A stretch of DNA of 64,000 nt from Rhizobium sp. SL42. Lineage in GTDB: Bacteria; Pseudomonadota; Alphaproteobacteria; Rhizobiales; Rhizobiaceae. The notes beneath the pieces are model-generated. The model saw nothing but the letters and a program-made list of their open reading frames with translations, ran no database searches and had not been told where the DNA came from. How positions within the stretch are numbered: position 1 is the stretch's first letter; each line of letters begins with the position of its first letter. A program made the translations under genes and the position numbers. The DNA is taken from NCBI RefSeq assembly GCF_021729845.1, contig NZ_CP063397.1, positions 1,812,001-1,876,000 of the forward strand. The letters are read 5' to 3'. Below are positions 7,781 through 16,879 of the stretch, piece by piece.

Positions 7781-9046
7781 CTACCCGCCGAGATCCTGGT
7801 CGATCTCGGTCAGCGCCCTGTCGACATGGCCCTCGAAGACCAGCGTCTCTTCCTCGGTGATGATCAGCAGTTCCGGCGCGCCGTGCACCCGGACATGCTG
7901 CGATTGGCCAAGCCCTTCGGTCAGCCCGCGCATCAGCAGGTCCATGAAGCGCGTGCCGGGGCCGGTGATCGCGATCGGCATGGTTTCCTCGGCAAGGCTG
8001 AGCATGCGTGACAGGCTCTGGCCGAGCGCAAGGCCTGCCTGGCGGAAGGCATATTCCGAAACCCGGTGTCCCTGGCGGGCCCGGCTGGCGATCTTTTCCA
8101 TTTCGGTCAGCGGCACGAATTTCGCCGGGATCGTATCCGGCGGCACTTCGAAGGCGGCGCGCAGGATACCGTAGAAACCGGCCGACGCCTCGACGCACCC
8201 ATAGGCGCCGCACCGGCAGAGCTTGCCATCCGCCGCATGCAGCATATGGCCGAAATTCGGGGCGACGACACGCACCAGCCCGTTGCGGTCGCGCAGCGCC
8301 ACCCCGAGCCCGATCGAGTGGCCGAGCGATAGCGTCGCCAGCGCGGGCAGGGGTGCTTCACGGGTCTTTTCCAGCCGAAGCAGCAGCGCATGGGTGACAA
8401 GCAGGCTCTCGTTGAACAGCCGGATGCTGCCCCTTTCCGAAAAACCGGAGTTTAACAGACCGGACAGCGCGCTCTCGAAATCGAGCGATTCGTAGCCGAA
8501 GATCGGCGACCACAGCAGCTTTGCGCCATCGCGGTCGGCGATGCCCTTGCTGCTGATCGAGATCGTCGTCACAGCGTCCTCCGGCAGGCGCGAACGCCGG
8601 ATCAGCCGTTCGATCGCTGCGCGAAATCCGGCGAGAAAGGCCTGGCTTGTGGTCGCGCCATGGTCGCGCGGCTCTTCGATCCGGTCGATCAGCGTGCCGC
8701 GATAATCGGCCAGCGAATACTGTACGGCATGCGATGAAATGCGCACGGCGATCACATGGGCCGCATCCCGACGCCGGCTGAACAGCACGCGCGGCCGGCC
8801 GCGATGGCCGACATTGGCAACCTCCCGCCGCTCGATCAGGCCGGTTTTCTCAAGTTCTGCGGTAATTGCCGAAACGGTTGCCGACGACAGCCCGGTCGAT
8901 GCCGACAGGTCCGTATGGGCCAGCGGCCCGTCGTGTCGCAGCGCCTGCAGCACCAGTCCGCTGTTCTGCTGGCGCACGCTTTCGTTGCTGGTCTTCTGGC
9001 TGGACTTGTTCAGCATGGGCCTTGTGGCCGGTTTTTGTGTATCCAC
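7781..9046 (-). CDS. xylR: ROK-family transcriptional repressor of xylose genes (XylR-like)
   Basis: 421 residues. The GTG at 9046 is the best start because GGGAGG lies 8 bases upstream; the ATG at 9067 lies before this RBS. Residues about 20-80 are a winged helix-turn-helix (LSASTGLSSATVSAITAEL) as in MarR-like ROK repressors. The remainder is the ROK sugar-sensor domain with GHMLHAADGKLCRCGAYGC, giving the His and CxCx4C zinc site of ROK proteins. It is divergent from xylFHG and faces a perfect palindrome, so it most likely represses that operon and itself until xylose binds. The inducer identity is inferred from context. Confidence 0.85.
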   Translation of the reverse strand: MDTQKPATRPMLNKSSQKTSNESVRQQNSGLVLQALRHDGPLAHTDLSASTGLSSATVSAITAELEKTGLIERREVANVGHRGRPRVLFSRRRDAAHVIAVRISSHAVQYSLADYRGTLIDRIEEPRDHGATTSQAFLAGFRAAIERLIRRSRLPEDAVTTISISSKGIADRDGAKLLWSPIFGYESLDFESALSGLLNSGFSERGSIRLFNESLLVTHALLLRLEKTREAPLPALATLSLGHSIGLGVALRDRNGLVRVVAPNFGHMLHAADGKLCRCGAYGCVEASAGFYGILRAAFEVPPDTIPAKFVPLTEMEKIASRARQGHRVSEYAFRQAGLALGQSLSRMLSLAEETMPIAITGPGTRFMDLLMRGLTEGLGQSQHVRVHGAPELLIITEEETLVFEGHVDRALTEIDQDLGG

Positions 9047-9132
9047 CGCATGCTCCTCCCAAAGCATTTGGTCGGCTGCATTGCAAGCCAGGACAGGCCT
9101 GTGTTGACAGCACCGGAATCTTCTGCCAGTTA

Positions 9133-9153
9133 TTTTCTCGACTGTCGAGAAAA
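9133..9153. promoter_or_regulatory. Candidate XylR operator
   Basis: Perfect 9-bp inverted repeat TTTTCTCGA-CTG-TCGAGAAAA in the gap between xylR and xylF, about 100 bases before the xylF start. Its size and position fit a dimeric ROK repressor site controlling both divergent genes. Confidence 0.7.
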
Positions 9154-9251
9154 ACCATTGGACGGGGGTCCATGGGGTAAGGGCAGTTTTGCAGCGGGTC
9201 GTTTGGTTGGGAGGTCTTCCAACGGTCCGCTATCACCTTGGGAGGTTTAAA

Positions 9252-10292
9252 ATGAAATCCGTATTGAAGCTGATGGCGTGCACCGCCGTCATCGTGAGCC
9301 TGCATTCCGTCGCAAGCGCCAAGGACATGATCGTCGGCGTTTCCTGGTCCAACTTCCAGGAAGAGCGTTGGAAGACCGACGAGGCCGCGATCAAGGCTGC
9401 ACTGGAAGCCAGTGGCGACAAGTACATTTCGGCTGACGCCCAGACGTCTGCCGCCAAGCAGCTGACCGACATCGAAAGCCTGATCGCCCAGGGCGCAAAC
9501 GCCCTGATCGTTCTCGCCCAGGATTCGGAAGCCATCGGCCCGGCCATCGAGAAGGCTGTTGCCGAAGGCATCCCGGTCGTCGGTTATGACCGCCTGATCG
9601 AGAACCAGAACGCCTTCTACATCACCTTCGACAACAAGGAAGTCGGCCGCATGCAGGCCCGCGAAGTCATGAAGGTCAAGCCGGAAGGCAACTACGTCTT
9701 CATCAAGGGCGCCTCCACCGACCCGAACTCCGACTTCCTCTATTCCGGCCAGATCGAAGTGCTGAAGGAAGCCATCGACGGCGGCAAGATCAAGAATGTC
9801 GGCGAAGCCTATACCGACGGCTGGAAGCCGGAAGCTGCCCAGAAGAACATGGAGCAGTTCCTGACCGCCAACAACAACGCGGTTGACGCTGTTGTATCGT
9901 CCAACGACGGCATGGCCGGCGGTGTTGTTGCTGCTCTCGAAGCCCAGGGCATGGCCGGTTCGGTTCCTGTCTCGGGTCAGGACGGCGACAAGGCAGCTCT
10001 GAACCGTGTGGCACTCGGCACCCAGACCGTGTCTGTCTGGAAGGACAGCCGCGAACTCGGCAAGAAGGCCGGCGAAATCGCCTCGGCCCTCGCAGCCGGC
10101 ACCGCGATGGATGCCGTTGAAGGCGCCGTGAAGTTCGCTGGTGGCCCGAAGGGTCTCGAGATGAACTCCTACTTCATCGCCCCGCAGCCGATCACCAAGG
10201 AAAACCTCAACGTCGTCATCGACGCTGGCTGGATCTCCAAGGAAGAAGCTTGCCAGAGCGTTGCTGCCGGTTCTGTCGCAGCCTGCAACTGA
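9252..10292 (+). CDS. xylF: D-xylose ABC transporter, periplasmic substrate-binding protein
   Basis: 346 residues from the ATG at 9252 with GGGAGG upstream. The signal peptide is cleaved after about residue 23 (SVASA-KD). The mature protein is a type I periplasmic binding fold: IVGVSWSNFQEERWKTDE, a Q-rich early segment (SLIAQGANALIVLAQDSEAIG), and SSNDGMAGGVVAALEAQG, all close to E. coli XylF. It delivers xylose to XylH/XylG. It is first in the operon, and the hairpin behind it may make it the most abundant product, as usual for binding proteins. Confidence 0.93.
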   Translation: MKSVLKLMACTAVIVSLHSVASAKDMIVGVSWSNFQEERWKTDEAAIKAALEASGDKYISADAQTSAAKQLTDIESLIAQGANALIVLAQDSEAIGPAIEKAVAEGIPVVGYDRLIENQNAFYITFDNKEVGRMQAREVMKVKPEGNYVFIKGASTDPNSDFLYSGQIEVLKEAIDGGKIKNVGEAYTDGWKPEAAQKNMEQFLTANNNAVDAVVSSNDGMAGGVVAALEAQGMAGSVPVSGQDGDKAALNRVALGTQTVSVWKDSRELGKKAGEIASALAAGTAMDAVEGAVKFAGGPKGLEMNSYFIAPQPITKENLNVVIDAGWISKEEACQSVAAGSVAACN

Positions 10293-10328
10293 ATGCTTTG
10301 GTTTAACTGACCACCGAGCTTGAGCCGC

Positions 10329-10358
10329 AAACGCCGCAGCCCAGTTGCTGCGGCGTTT
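10329..10358 (+). terminator. Intercistronic hairpin between xylF and xylH
   Basis: Perfect 12-bp stem AAACGCCGCAGC / GCTGCGGCGTTT with a 6-base loop. There is no long U-tract, so it is likely a partial terminator or an mRNA-stabilising structure that raises XylF relative to the membrane and ATPase subunits. Confidence 0.65.
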
Positions 10359-10565
10359 CGGCTGATCGGGAACTTCAAGCGGCAAGACCTTTGACGCGAC
10401 AATCGGCACCATGAGGCTGTCCGTCACCCGGGCGCCCTTCCGGCCGGTACGGGTCCTTGTCCGTTGCAGGAAGCACTCGATCCGCATTGCCGGCCAAAAG
10501 GCCGGCGCCGCACGCAACGATGCGGCAAAGGTCGCAAGCCGTAAAACGACTGGGGAGATATCTGT

Positions 10566-11879
10566 ATGGCGGATCATAGCCTTGCCACGCCTGCGCCCGC
10601 AGCCCGGGCATCCAATATGTCAGCGGTAAAACGCTTCTTTCAAGCCACCGAAATTGATACGCGCCTGCTCGGCATGGTGATCGCGCTCGCGATCATCTGG
10701 ATCGGCTTCGACGTCCTGTCGAACGGCCTGTTCCTGACCTCGCGAAATCTCTGGAACCTCTCGGTTCAGGCGGCCTCCGTCTCGGTCATGGCAACCGGCA
10801 TGGTGCTGGTCATCGTCACCCGCAACATCGACCTCTCGGTCGGCTCCATTCTCGGCTTCGTCGGCATGATCATGGCCGTCCTTCAGGCCCGCATCCTGCC
10901 GCCGATCATCGGCTTCGAACATCCGCTGATGTGGGTGATCGCGCTTGCCGCCGGCATCGCGGTCGGCACGGCGATCGGCGCCTTCCATGGCGCGATCATC
11001 GCCTTCCTCGGCGTTCCCGCCTTCATCGTCACGCTCGGCGGCCTGCTTGTCTGGCGCGGAGCGGCCTGGATGGTCACCTCAGGCGCGACCGTTGCCCCCA
11101 TGGACAGCACCTATCGCCTGATGGGCGGTGGCGCGGATGGCTCGATCGGGGTCACCGCCAGCTGGATCGTCGGCGCGGTCGCCTGCGTTCTGATCGTGCT
11201 GTCGATCTTGAACACCCGCAAGCAGCGCCGCCGCTTCGGCTTCCCGCTGCGCCCGCTCTGGGCCGAATACTTCCTCGTCGCCTCCGGCTGCGCCGCCATC
11301 CTTGGTGCCGTCTGGGTCGCCAACAGCTATTACATGCCGGTCAACTTGGCGAAGAAATATGCCGAAGCCCACGGCATCGCCTGGCCGGACGGCGGCCTGC
11401 AGATCGGTCTCGGCATCGCCATTCCGGTCCTGATCGCCATCGGCATCGCCATGTTCATGGCCTTCATCACCAACCGCACCCGCTTTGGCCGCTACGTCTT
11501 CGCCATCGGCGGCAACCCGGAAGCCGCCGAACTCGCCGGCATCAAGGTCAAGTGGGTCACCGTCAAGATGTTTGCGCTGATGGGGGCACTCTGCGCTGTC
11601 GCCGCCGCGATCTCGACCGCCCGCCTGAACGCCGCGACCAATGCGCAGGGCACGCTCGACGAGCTCTATACCATCGCTGCGGCCGTGATCGGCGGCACGT
11701 CGCTCGCCGGCGGTGTCGGCACCATTGCCGGTGCCATGCTCGGCGCCGTCGTCATGCAATCCTTGAATTCGGGCATGGTCCTGCTCGGTCTCGACACACC
11801 GCTCCAGAGCATTGTCATCGGCATTGTGCTCGTCGTCGCGGTCTGGCTCGACACCGTCTACCGCGCCCGCGCCAAGTAA
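10566..11879 (+). CDS. xylH: D-xylose ABC transporter, permease
   Basis: 437 residues, with GGGGAG about 10 bases before the ATG. It is a polytopic inner-membrane protein of the BPD_transp_2 family: many apolar helices, the [11 protein letters not shown] motif, and the conserved [10 protein letters not shown] cytoplasmic loop that contacts the ATPase. The middle loop ([20 protein letters not shown]) is typical of XylH rather than RbsC, being longer. It forms the channel of the xylose importer with XylG. It is followed after 14 bases by xylG. Confidence 0.92.
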   Translation: MADHSLATPAPAARASNMSAVKRFFQATEIDTRLLGMVIALAIIWIGFDVLSNGLFLTSRNLWNLSVQAASVSVMATGMVLVIVTRNIDLSVGSILGFVGMIMAVLQARILPPIIGFEHPLMWVIALAAGIAVGTAIGAFHGAIIAFLGVPAFIVTLGGLLVWRGAAWMVTSGATVAPMDSTYRLMGGGADGSIGVTASWIVGAVACVLIVLSILNTRKQRRRFGFPLRPLWAEYFLVASGCAAILGAVWVANSYYMPVNLAKKYAEAHGIAWPDGGLQIGLGIAIPVLIAIGIAMFMAFITNRTRFGRYVFAIGGNPEAAELAGIKVKWVTVKMFALMGALCAVAAAISTARLNAATNAQGTLDELYTIAAAVIGGTSLAGGVGTIAGAMLGAVVMQSLNSGMVLLGLDTPLQSIVIGIVLVVAVWLDTVYRARAK

Positions 11880-11893
11880 GGGGAGTTGAACCA

Positions 11894-12679
11894 ATGACAG
11901 AAGACCGCACCCCACTGGTGGAAATGCGCAATGTTTCCATCTCCTTCGGCGGCATCCATGCTGTCGACGACGCCTCCGTCGATCTCTTCCCCGGTGAAGT
12001 CGTAGCCCTGCTCGGCCACAACGGCGCTGGCAAGTCGACCCTGATCAAGATCCTGTCGGGCGCCTACAAGCGCGACAACGGCGATATCCTGATCAATGGC
12101 GAATTTGTCGACATCGGCAATCCGCGCGATGCGAAGAAATACGGCATCGAGACGATCTACCAGACGCTCGCCGTCGCCGACAATGTCGATGCCGCCGCCA
12201 ACCTCTATCTCGGCCGCGAGCTGCGCACCCCCTGGGGTACGCTCGACGACGTCGCGATGGAAGCCAAGGCCCGCGAAGTCATGGGACGCCTCAACCCCAA
12301 CTTCCAGCGCTTCAAGGAGCCGGTCAAGGCGCTCTCCGGCGGCCAGCGCCAGTCGGTGGCGATCGCCCGTGCCATCCTGTTTGACGCCCGCATCCTGATC
12401 ATGGACGAGCCGACGGCAGCGCTCGGACCGCAGGAAACCGCCCAGGTCGGCGAACTGATCGTTCAGCTGAAGAAGGAAGGCATCGGCATCTTCCTGATCA
12501 GCCACGACATCCACGACGTCTTCGACCTCGCCGACCGCGTCTTCGTCATGAAGAACGGCCGCGTCGTCGGCCACGCGCGAACCCAGGATGTCACCAAGGA
12601 CGAAGTGCTCGGCATGATCATCCTCGGCAAGTGCCCCCCCGGCGCAATCCCCGGCCCGGGCGCCATGCAGACGGCGTGA
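11894..12679 (+). CDS. xylG: D-xylose ABC transporter, ATPase (single-domain form)
   Basis: 261 residues from the ATG at 11894; GGGAG overlaps the end of xylH. Walker A GHNGAGKS (41-48), Q-loop Gln90, signature LSGGQRQ (147-153), Walker B ILIMDEP (167-173) and H-loop His204 are all intact. Enterobacterial XylG is about twice as long with two fused ABC domains, whereas this has one, as in many alphaproteobacterial sugar importers, and should act as a homodimer. The tail is Pro/Gly-rich. It is the last gene of the operon before a strong terminator. Confidence 0.9.
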   Translation: MTEDRTPLVEMRNVSISFGGIHAVDDASVDLFPGEVVALLGHNGAGKSTLIKILSGAYKRDNGDILINGEFVDIGNPRDAKKYGIETIYQTLAVADNVDAAANLYLGRELRTPWGTLDDVAMEAKAREVMGRLNPNFQRFKEPVKALSGGQRQSVAIARAILFDARILIMDEPTAALGPQETAQVGELIVQLKKEGIGIFLISHDIHDVFDLADRVFVMKNGRVVGHARTQDVTKDEVLGMIILGKCPPGAIPGPGAMQTA

Positions 12680-12703
12680 AGATCGGCAGTGATGTGATAG
12701 ATG

Positions 12704-12734
12704 CGAGGGGGCGAAAGCTCCCTCGTTTTCGTTT
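12704..12734 (+). terminator. Rho-independent terminator of xylFHG
   Basis: 9-bp stem CGAGGGGGC with a GAAA loop and GCTCCCTCG (one G-U pair), followed by TTTTCGTTT. It lies 24 bases after the xylG stop. Confidence 0.85.
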
Positions 12735-12851
12735 AGGGTGCGCGCCCGGCTCGCGCCAACGCGATCGAAATTGTCTTCCTTGAGACGGCGGCGATTGCGA
12801 CTAGAAGTCGCTTTGCGGAAGGGGCTGCCCCAAGGTGTGTTCGGCCGAGCC

Positions 12852-13370
12852 TTACCCGGATTGCCGCGCCGCCTCCGCAAGCGCAGCAGCTATATGCGAG
12901 ATCGGTCGCAGCAGCCGGAACGGATCGTCCTTTGAAGGCATAAATCCGCGCCGTGTCCAGAACAGCCGCGCCTCCTCGTCGATCGCATTGACGATCAGCG
13001 CCCGCCCGCCGACCAGCGCGGCTCCCTGCACGCAGCGCGACAGGGCGTGCTTGAGCAGACCCGTCCCGATCCCGTATCCGCCATAGTTCCGGTCGACGGC
13101 GAGCTGCCCGAGCAGCAGGCAGGGCACCGGATTGGGAGGCTGGCCGGTGCGGATGGCGCGCGGCAGGCCGGCCGGAAGGACCGCCGTCGGCGAGAGTCCG
13201 TAATAGCCGGCGACCCGTCCCTCGTCATGCACCACGATGACAACGGTGAAGCCGTTCTCCTGATTGCCGCGGGCCCGTGTCTTCAGCCAGCTGTCGAGGG
13301 CGGGCTTGCCGCAGGAAAAGCGTCTCAGGTCATGGCCGTCATGCAGCGGCTCGGGAGCGGAAAGCGCCAT
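12852..13370 (-). CDS. GNAT-family acetyltransferase toxin (TacT/AtaT type)
   Basis: 172 residues, starting 2 bases after the antitoxin stop, so the two are translationally coupled. Toxins of this family acetylate aminoacyl-tRNA and stop translation. The FSCGKPALDSWL N-terminal block, the GYYGLSPTAV strand, LLGQLAVDRNYGGYGIG (acetyl-CoA loop, residues 87-102) and DEEARLFWTRRGF (131-143) fit TacT-like toxins. Oddities: the usual Tyr of the FY pair before the RxGF is Trp138, and the acetyl-CoA loop reads GGYG rather than the common QGxG. Because that Tyr is catalytic in TacT and AtaT, activity may be reduced or changed. Confidence 0.85.
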   Translation of the reverse strand: MALSAPEPLHDGHDLRRFSCGKPALDSWLKTRARGNQENGFTVVIVVHDEGRVAGYYGLSPTAVLPAGLPRAIRTGQPPNPVPCLLLGQLAVDRNYGGYGIGTGLLKHALSRCVQGAALVGGRALIVNAIDEEARLFWTRRGFMPSKDDPFRLLRPISHIAAALAEAARQSG

Positions 13371-13372
13371 GC

Positions 13373-13672
13373 TCAGCCCTTCGGTCGATAACCCGCTTCC
13401 CAGGGTGCAGGCCGGCGCAACACCTCGACCATCCCGGCAGGAGCCTCCGCCGGGGCCGAGAGGAGCGTGATGAAATCGGCAAATCCGTCTTGCGTCATGC
13501 GAACCAGCTGCTGCTCCATCACTGCTTCCTCTGCGGCTCGAACGGCGGCCTCGCGGACGAAATCGGTACGCGAACGTCCCTTCAGCGCTGCGGCACGGTC
13601 AATCATCGCCACATCCGCGTCCGGCAGACGCATGGAAATCGGATGGTCTTTACGATCGGTCGCGCGAGACAT
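13373..13672 (-). CDS. DUF1778 antitoxin (TacA type)
   Basis: 99 residues from the ATG at 13672, chosen because GAGGAG lies 8 bases upstream; a start at 13687 would precede that RBS. The N-terminal KDHPISMRLPDADVAMIDRA segment is the ribbon-helix-helix DNA-binding fold of DUF1778, and the C-terminal tail (residues 60-99) should wrap and neutralise the acetyltransferase. The gene order antitoxin then toxin and the tight spacing are typical. It should repress its own operon at the palindrome just upstream. Confidence 0.88.
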   Translation of the reverse strand: MSRATDRKDHPISMRLPDADVAMIDRAAALKGRSRTDFVREAAVRAAEEAVMEQQLVRMTQDGFADFITLLSAPAEAPAGMVEVLRRPAPWEAGYRPKG

Positions 13673-13706
13673 GACATCACTCCTCATAAGCGGTCAGTAT
13701 TGCAGT

Positions 13707-13724
13707 TTGTATTGTGAAATACAA
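13707..13724. promoter_or_regulatory. Candidate autoregulatory operator of the tacAT-like pair
   Basis: Inverted repeat TTGTATT-GTGA-AATACAA with perfect 7-base arms, about 35 bases before the antitoxin start. A further GTATTG lies at 13698 and AATAC continues to 13727, giving several half-sites for ribbon-helix-helix dimers. Confidence 0.6.
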
Positions 13725-13727
13725 TAC

Positions 13728-14075
13728 GGTTCATACGCCGTTCGTTTCCCCGCTAACCCCTGCGCGGGCCCAGTGCCACGATCCTGCCGGCCGCCTTCGT
13801 CTTCCAGGAGCGTGGCGAAGATGGACAAAAGCTGCGGGAAATCCTTGCGAAACGCAGCAGGTGAGGTCAGGGATTGCCGGGCCTGTTGTAGTGCGCCACC
13901 GCTGCTGCAACACACGTATCATTCGGCGGGGAAGGGACCATGCGTCTTGTGATCCTTCGAAACGAAATTCCCCCTCGACGCTTCGCCGTCGCTCGGGCAT
14001 AGGATCGGTAGAGTGAAATCCCGGCCCGACCAACGACGTCGAAGAGCCGCCGCAACATGGCCATCTGCGCCAGCC
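13728..14075. other. Gene-free stretch, no clear features
   Basis: Between the operator of the toxin-antitoxin pair and the small plus-strand gene at 14076. Open frames on both strands are short, overlap each other and show no recognisable protein. The promoter of the toxin-antitoxin pair should start here. Confidence 0.4.
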
Positions 14076-14300
14076 ATGGAGACGAAAATTATCAAGATCA
14101 TGGTATTGCTGCACAGCGCCGAGGGCACCGGCTGGCAGACCCCACCGAAGGGCACCAGCCTGAAGACGCTGAGCGAAGCCGAAGAACAGGGCTTCATCCT
14201 GATCCGCGGCGAGTTTCAAAAGCGCCAGTTCTGCCTGACCAAGCTCGGCCTGGACCACGTCACGCGCGACAAGCGCCGCCTTGAGGCACGCAAGCTTTGA
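14076..14300 (+). CDS. Small conserved-looking protein, winged-helix-like
   Basis: 74 residues from the ATG at 14076 (METKIIKIMVLLHSAEG). The layout helix, PPKGTSLKTLSEAEEQGF helix, strand FILIRGEF and strand-turn QFCLTKLGLDHV resembles a small winged helix in which the T..GL..V end is the wing. No specific family is recognised. No strong RBS is visible. It stands alone, so no function is proposed. Confidence 0.5.
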   Translation: METKIIKIMVLLHSAEGTGWQTPPKGTSLKTLSEAEEQGFILIRGEFQKRQFCLTKLGLDHVTRDKRRLEARKL

Positions 14301-14448
14301 GGCGGTTGGCCGGCGGTCTGAGGCACATACATCGCGCCACGCATTGGGCTGCTACTCTGGCCGACCGGTGACGTGACGGAGGGGCCACGCCAACGGCGGT
14401 TGATGGACCATGTCCAGATCGCGCCAACAGCGGACATCCTGCTTTTCT

Positions 14449-15045
14449 CTAAAGTTGTGTGATCCATTCATGCCCAGGATACATCGCATCAAGCCAACAG
14501 CGCAGGTCAGCCTTTTCCTGATCGTCAAGCTTAGGCAAGGCAGCATGCAAGTCGTCCAAATCCTTGGCTCGAACGTGTTTTGCTTTAAACAACAGGGCAA
14601 GAGCAGGAGCGAGATAAGGAATTCCGCTCGGTGTTTCTCGAACCACAGTCGACCTGGGCAAACGGAAAGATGGATCGCGTTTGTAAATCCAGTTTTCTGG
14701 GGTTCCATGTTCGATCATCATGTCTACACGCCAGCAAAGGTTCGCCATATCGGCTCCCCACAATTGGGTAGTTTCTGGCCGAGGCCTAGTTTCTGGTGCA
14801 AGGTAGGTAAACGTGCCATTCTGGACTTCGAAGAAGTCCAACTCACGTAACTCTGAGCGAAAGAGATCGACATCTTCTGAGAGTATACAGAACTCGAGGT
14901 CTTCATGATCGCGGGTCTGGTGGCCGTGCCACAGGTCCAGTGCCCAGCCACCGACAACGTAGCAGGGTGAACTCTGATAGCAGAGGCGCTCGAAAAGCAG
15001 TCCCGGTGCCCAAGCATCCCAGGCATCATCTGGAATATGCTGCAT
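14449..15045 (-). CDS. AadB-like nucleotidyltransferase domain protein
   Basis: 198 residues from the ATG at 15045; an in-frame TTG at 15102 is possible but weaker. The segment YVVGGWALDLWHGHQTRDHEDLEF has the GGxAxDxxxG...RxHxDxE pattern of the Pol-beta-like nucleotidyltransferase group that includes aminoglycoside 2''-adenylyltransferases. The C-terminal half (RPKH-like helix KAKHVRAKDLDDLHAALPKL) is also seen in those proteins. Whether it modifies an antibiotic, a protein or tRNA is not known. Base composition is lower in GC than neighbours, suggesting acquisition. Confidence 0.7.
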   Translation of the reverse strand: MQHIPDDAWDAWAPGLLFERLCYQSSPCYVVGGWALDLWHGHQTRDHEDLEFCILSEDVDLFRSELRELDFFEVQNGTFTYLAPETRPRPETTQLWGADMANLCWRVDMMIEHGTPENWIYKRDPSFRLPRSTVVRETPSGIPYLAPALALLFKAKHVRAKDLDDLHAALPKLDDQEKADLRCWLDAMYPGHEWITQL

Positions 15046-15251
15046 CTCCGTTACCTGCCTCCGAATGGATGGGAACCGTAGCGTTTCCTCATGTTTGGCC
15101 AAGACCCTTGCTGGCTCGCAGACGACTACACCGTTCCATGAATCTAGCTTTCCGAATAGCTCCGAATGTCAATGTCCGCAAAGCGCCGACGGCCGCCATG
15201 CCATGGAAGCGCTAAAAGGCGACATCAGAATTGATGCCTGCACGTTCTGAG

Positions 15252-15443
15252 CTACACGCTAGCCGCGGCTGTCCGACCAATCGCATTTCGCCCCCGTGTT
15301 TCCTGATCCGCAATGTGCTCCCCCGCGGAGCTGTCATCGCACTCAGCAATCGCACGATTGATATCTGTCGCGAACCAGGACGCAGCAGCCATAAGAACCA
15401 GCACAACGCCGCTCACGATCAAACCACGCAGCCCCCCAATCAC
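15252..15443 (-). CDS. Small single-pass membrane protein, uncertain
   Basis: 63 residues from a GTG at 15443 that overlaps the MAPEG gene stop (GTGA), so translation may be coupled. Residues 5-25 (LRGLIVSGVVLVLMAAASWF) form one membrane helix, and the rest is polar with no known domain. The overlap and the clear helix support it; the lack of homology recalled and the rare start keep confidence low. Confidence 0.35.
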   Translation of the reverse strand: MIGGLRGLIVSGVVLVLMAAASWFATDINRAIAECDDSSAGEHIADQETRGRNAIGRTAAASV

Positions 15444-15823
15444 CCCATCTTCACCAGCGCCCCGATCGTGCCCCCGACCAGCAGCACCAGCCCGATCAGC
15501 GTCGTCAGCGCCGCCCCCGGTCCGCGCTTATTCGCATCGGTGTAATATTCTGCCGCATAAAGCGCCCGCGCCGCCGTCCAGCCGAGACCGAGAAGGCCGG
15601 CGAGCTGGTCCGAGACATAGGTGCCGAAGATCCACAAAGCCGGCAGGAACAAGACCAGCTGCTCGACCGTGTTCTGCTGCACCCGGAAGATGCGTTCGAA
15701 ATTCTGGTTGCCGGAGGTCTTCGGCGCTTCGACGCCGAACTGCTTGCGCGCCCGCGCCACCTTGATCATGAACCAGCAATAGGTCATCAGCGCCGAGAAT
15801 GTCGCCAGAATGGTGAACCGCAT
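15440..15823 (-). CDS. MAPEG family membrane protein
   Basis: 127 residues from the ATG at 15823, with GGAGCAGG upstream; longer starts at 15844 and 15862 are less likely. Four membrane helices are evident. The segment RIFRVQQNTVEQLVLFLPALW is the MAPEG signature (glutathione-binding Arg/Gln/Asn/Glu), followed by AARALYAAEYYTDANKRGPG. MAPEG proteins are trimeric glutathione transferases or peroxidases in eukaryotes; in bacteria the substrate is usually unknown. The signature residues look complete. Confidence 0.85.
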   Translation of the reverse strand: MRFTILATFSALMTYCWFMIKVARARKQFGVEAPKTSGNQNFERIFRVQQNTVEQLVLFLPALWIFGTYVSDQLAGLLGLGWTAARALYAAEYYTDANKRGPGAALTTLIGLVLLVGGTIGALVKMG

Positions 15824-16018
15824 CGAAACCTGCTCCAAAATCATTCTGAAAACGACCATCAAACCGTCATTGAGTAACCATCAACTGGTAGGAGAAAGGC
15901 CAGGGCCGCGCAAGCGCCATGCTGCGGCGCACCGCATCAAAGCTTGCGCCAAACGACGAATTCCGCCATCATTCCACAAGCTGCATTGCAGCCTGTGCGC
16001 GCAGGAAAGGCCGCCTTG

Positions 16019-16816
16019 ATGACTGCCGAAACGACCCCCGATCTGGCCCTCGATCTGGGCCGCGACCTGGCCCCCAAGCTGGCCGCCAAACTGGCCAGCA
16101 AAGCGAACGGTGAAACAACCGCCGGACCGACCCATGCACGGAGCATGGACGCGAGCGCCGGGGAGAACGAGGAAAGCTTCAAGTTCGGCCGTGCCTATGA
16201 CCTGCACGAGCTGGTCGCCGACGGCATCATCCATGGCATCGGCGTCGTCTTTGCGCTGGTCGGCGCCACTGCGCTGATCTTTTATGCGACGGTCTATTCC
16301 GGCTATGCCGATATCGCCGCCTCCTGGATCTACGGCCTCGGCCTTGTCATCGCGCTCGGCGTCTCCTTCACCTACAACATGTGGCCGCATTCGCGTATCA
16401 AGTGGATACTCCGCCGCTTCGACCATTCGGCGATCTTCATCCTGATTGCCTCGACCTATACGCCCTTTCTCGTCCAGGGCGCCGACCAGCCGATGATCCT
16501 GGCGCTGCTGATCGGCATCTGGCTGACGGCCGCCCTCGGCATCTGGCTGAAATTCCGCTATCCCGGCCGTTACGACCGGCTCGCCATCCTGCTCTATCTT
16601 GGCATGGGCTGGAGCGGCGCGCTGGCCATGGGCCCGATTTCCGAGATCATCCCCGGCATCACGCTGACCCTGATCATCATCGGCGGCTGCATCTATTCCG
16701 CCGGCGTGATCTTCCACGTCTGGGAACGCCTGCGCTTCCAGAACGCCATCTGGCACGGCTTCGTCGTCACCGCCGCCGTGGTCCATTATTCGGCGGTGTT
16801 TACCGCGATCGCCTGA
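16019..16816 (+). CDS. Hemolysin III / PAQR family membrane protein
   Basis: 265 residues from the ATG at 16019, with AGGAAAGG upstream. A hydrophilic Ala-rich N-terminus of about 60 residues precedes seven membrane helices. The order DLHELVADGIIHGIGVVFALVG, then YNMWPHSRIKWILRRFDHSAIF, STYTPFL and the C-terminal HVWERLRFQNAIWHGFV fits the HlyIII/PAQR family, whose conserved Asp and His residues bind zinc. Bacterial members are proposed membrane hydrolases or homeostasis factors; the hemolysin name is historical. The N-terminal extension is longer than usual. Confidence 0.87.
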   Translation: MTAETTPDLALDLGRDLAPKLAAKLASKANGETTAGPTHARSMDASAGENEESFKFGRAYDLHELVADGIIHGIGVVFALVGATALIFYATVYSGYADIAASWIYGLGLVIALGVSFTYNMWPHSRIKWILRRFDHSAIFILIASTYTPFLVQGADQPMILALLIGIWLTAALGIWLKFRYPGRYDRLAILLYLGMGWSGALAMGPISEIIPGITLTLIIIGGCIYSAGVIFHVWERLRFQNAIWHGFVVTAAVVHYSAVFTAIA

Positions 16817-16879
16817 GGCGAGGGGCGGGAAACGGCAGTTGGATCGTCACCCGCCGGACAGAAAAACCACCCCTCAAAA

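Noticed and set aside
9142..9251. Palindrome at 9133 as a terminator
   Set aside because: It has no T run after it in a gene direction and lies between divergent starts, so an operator is more likely.
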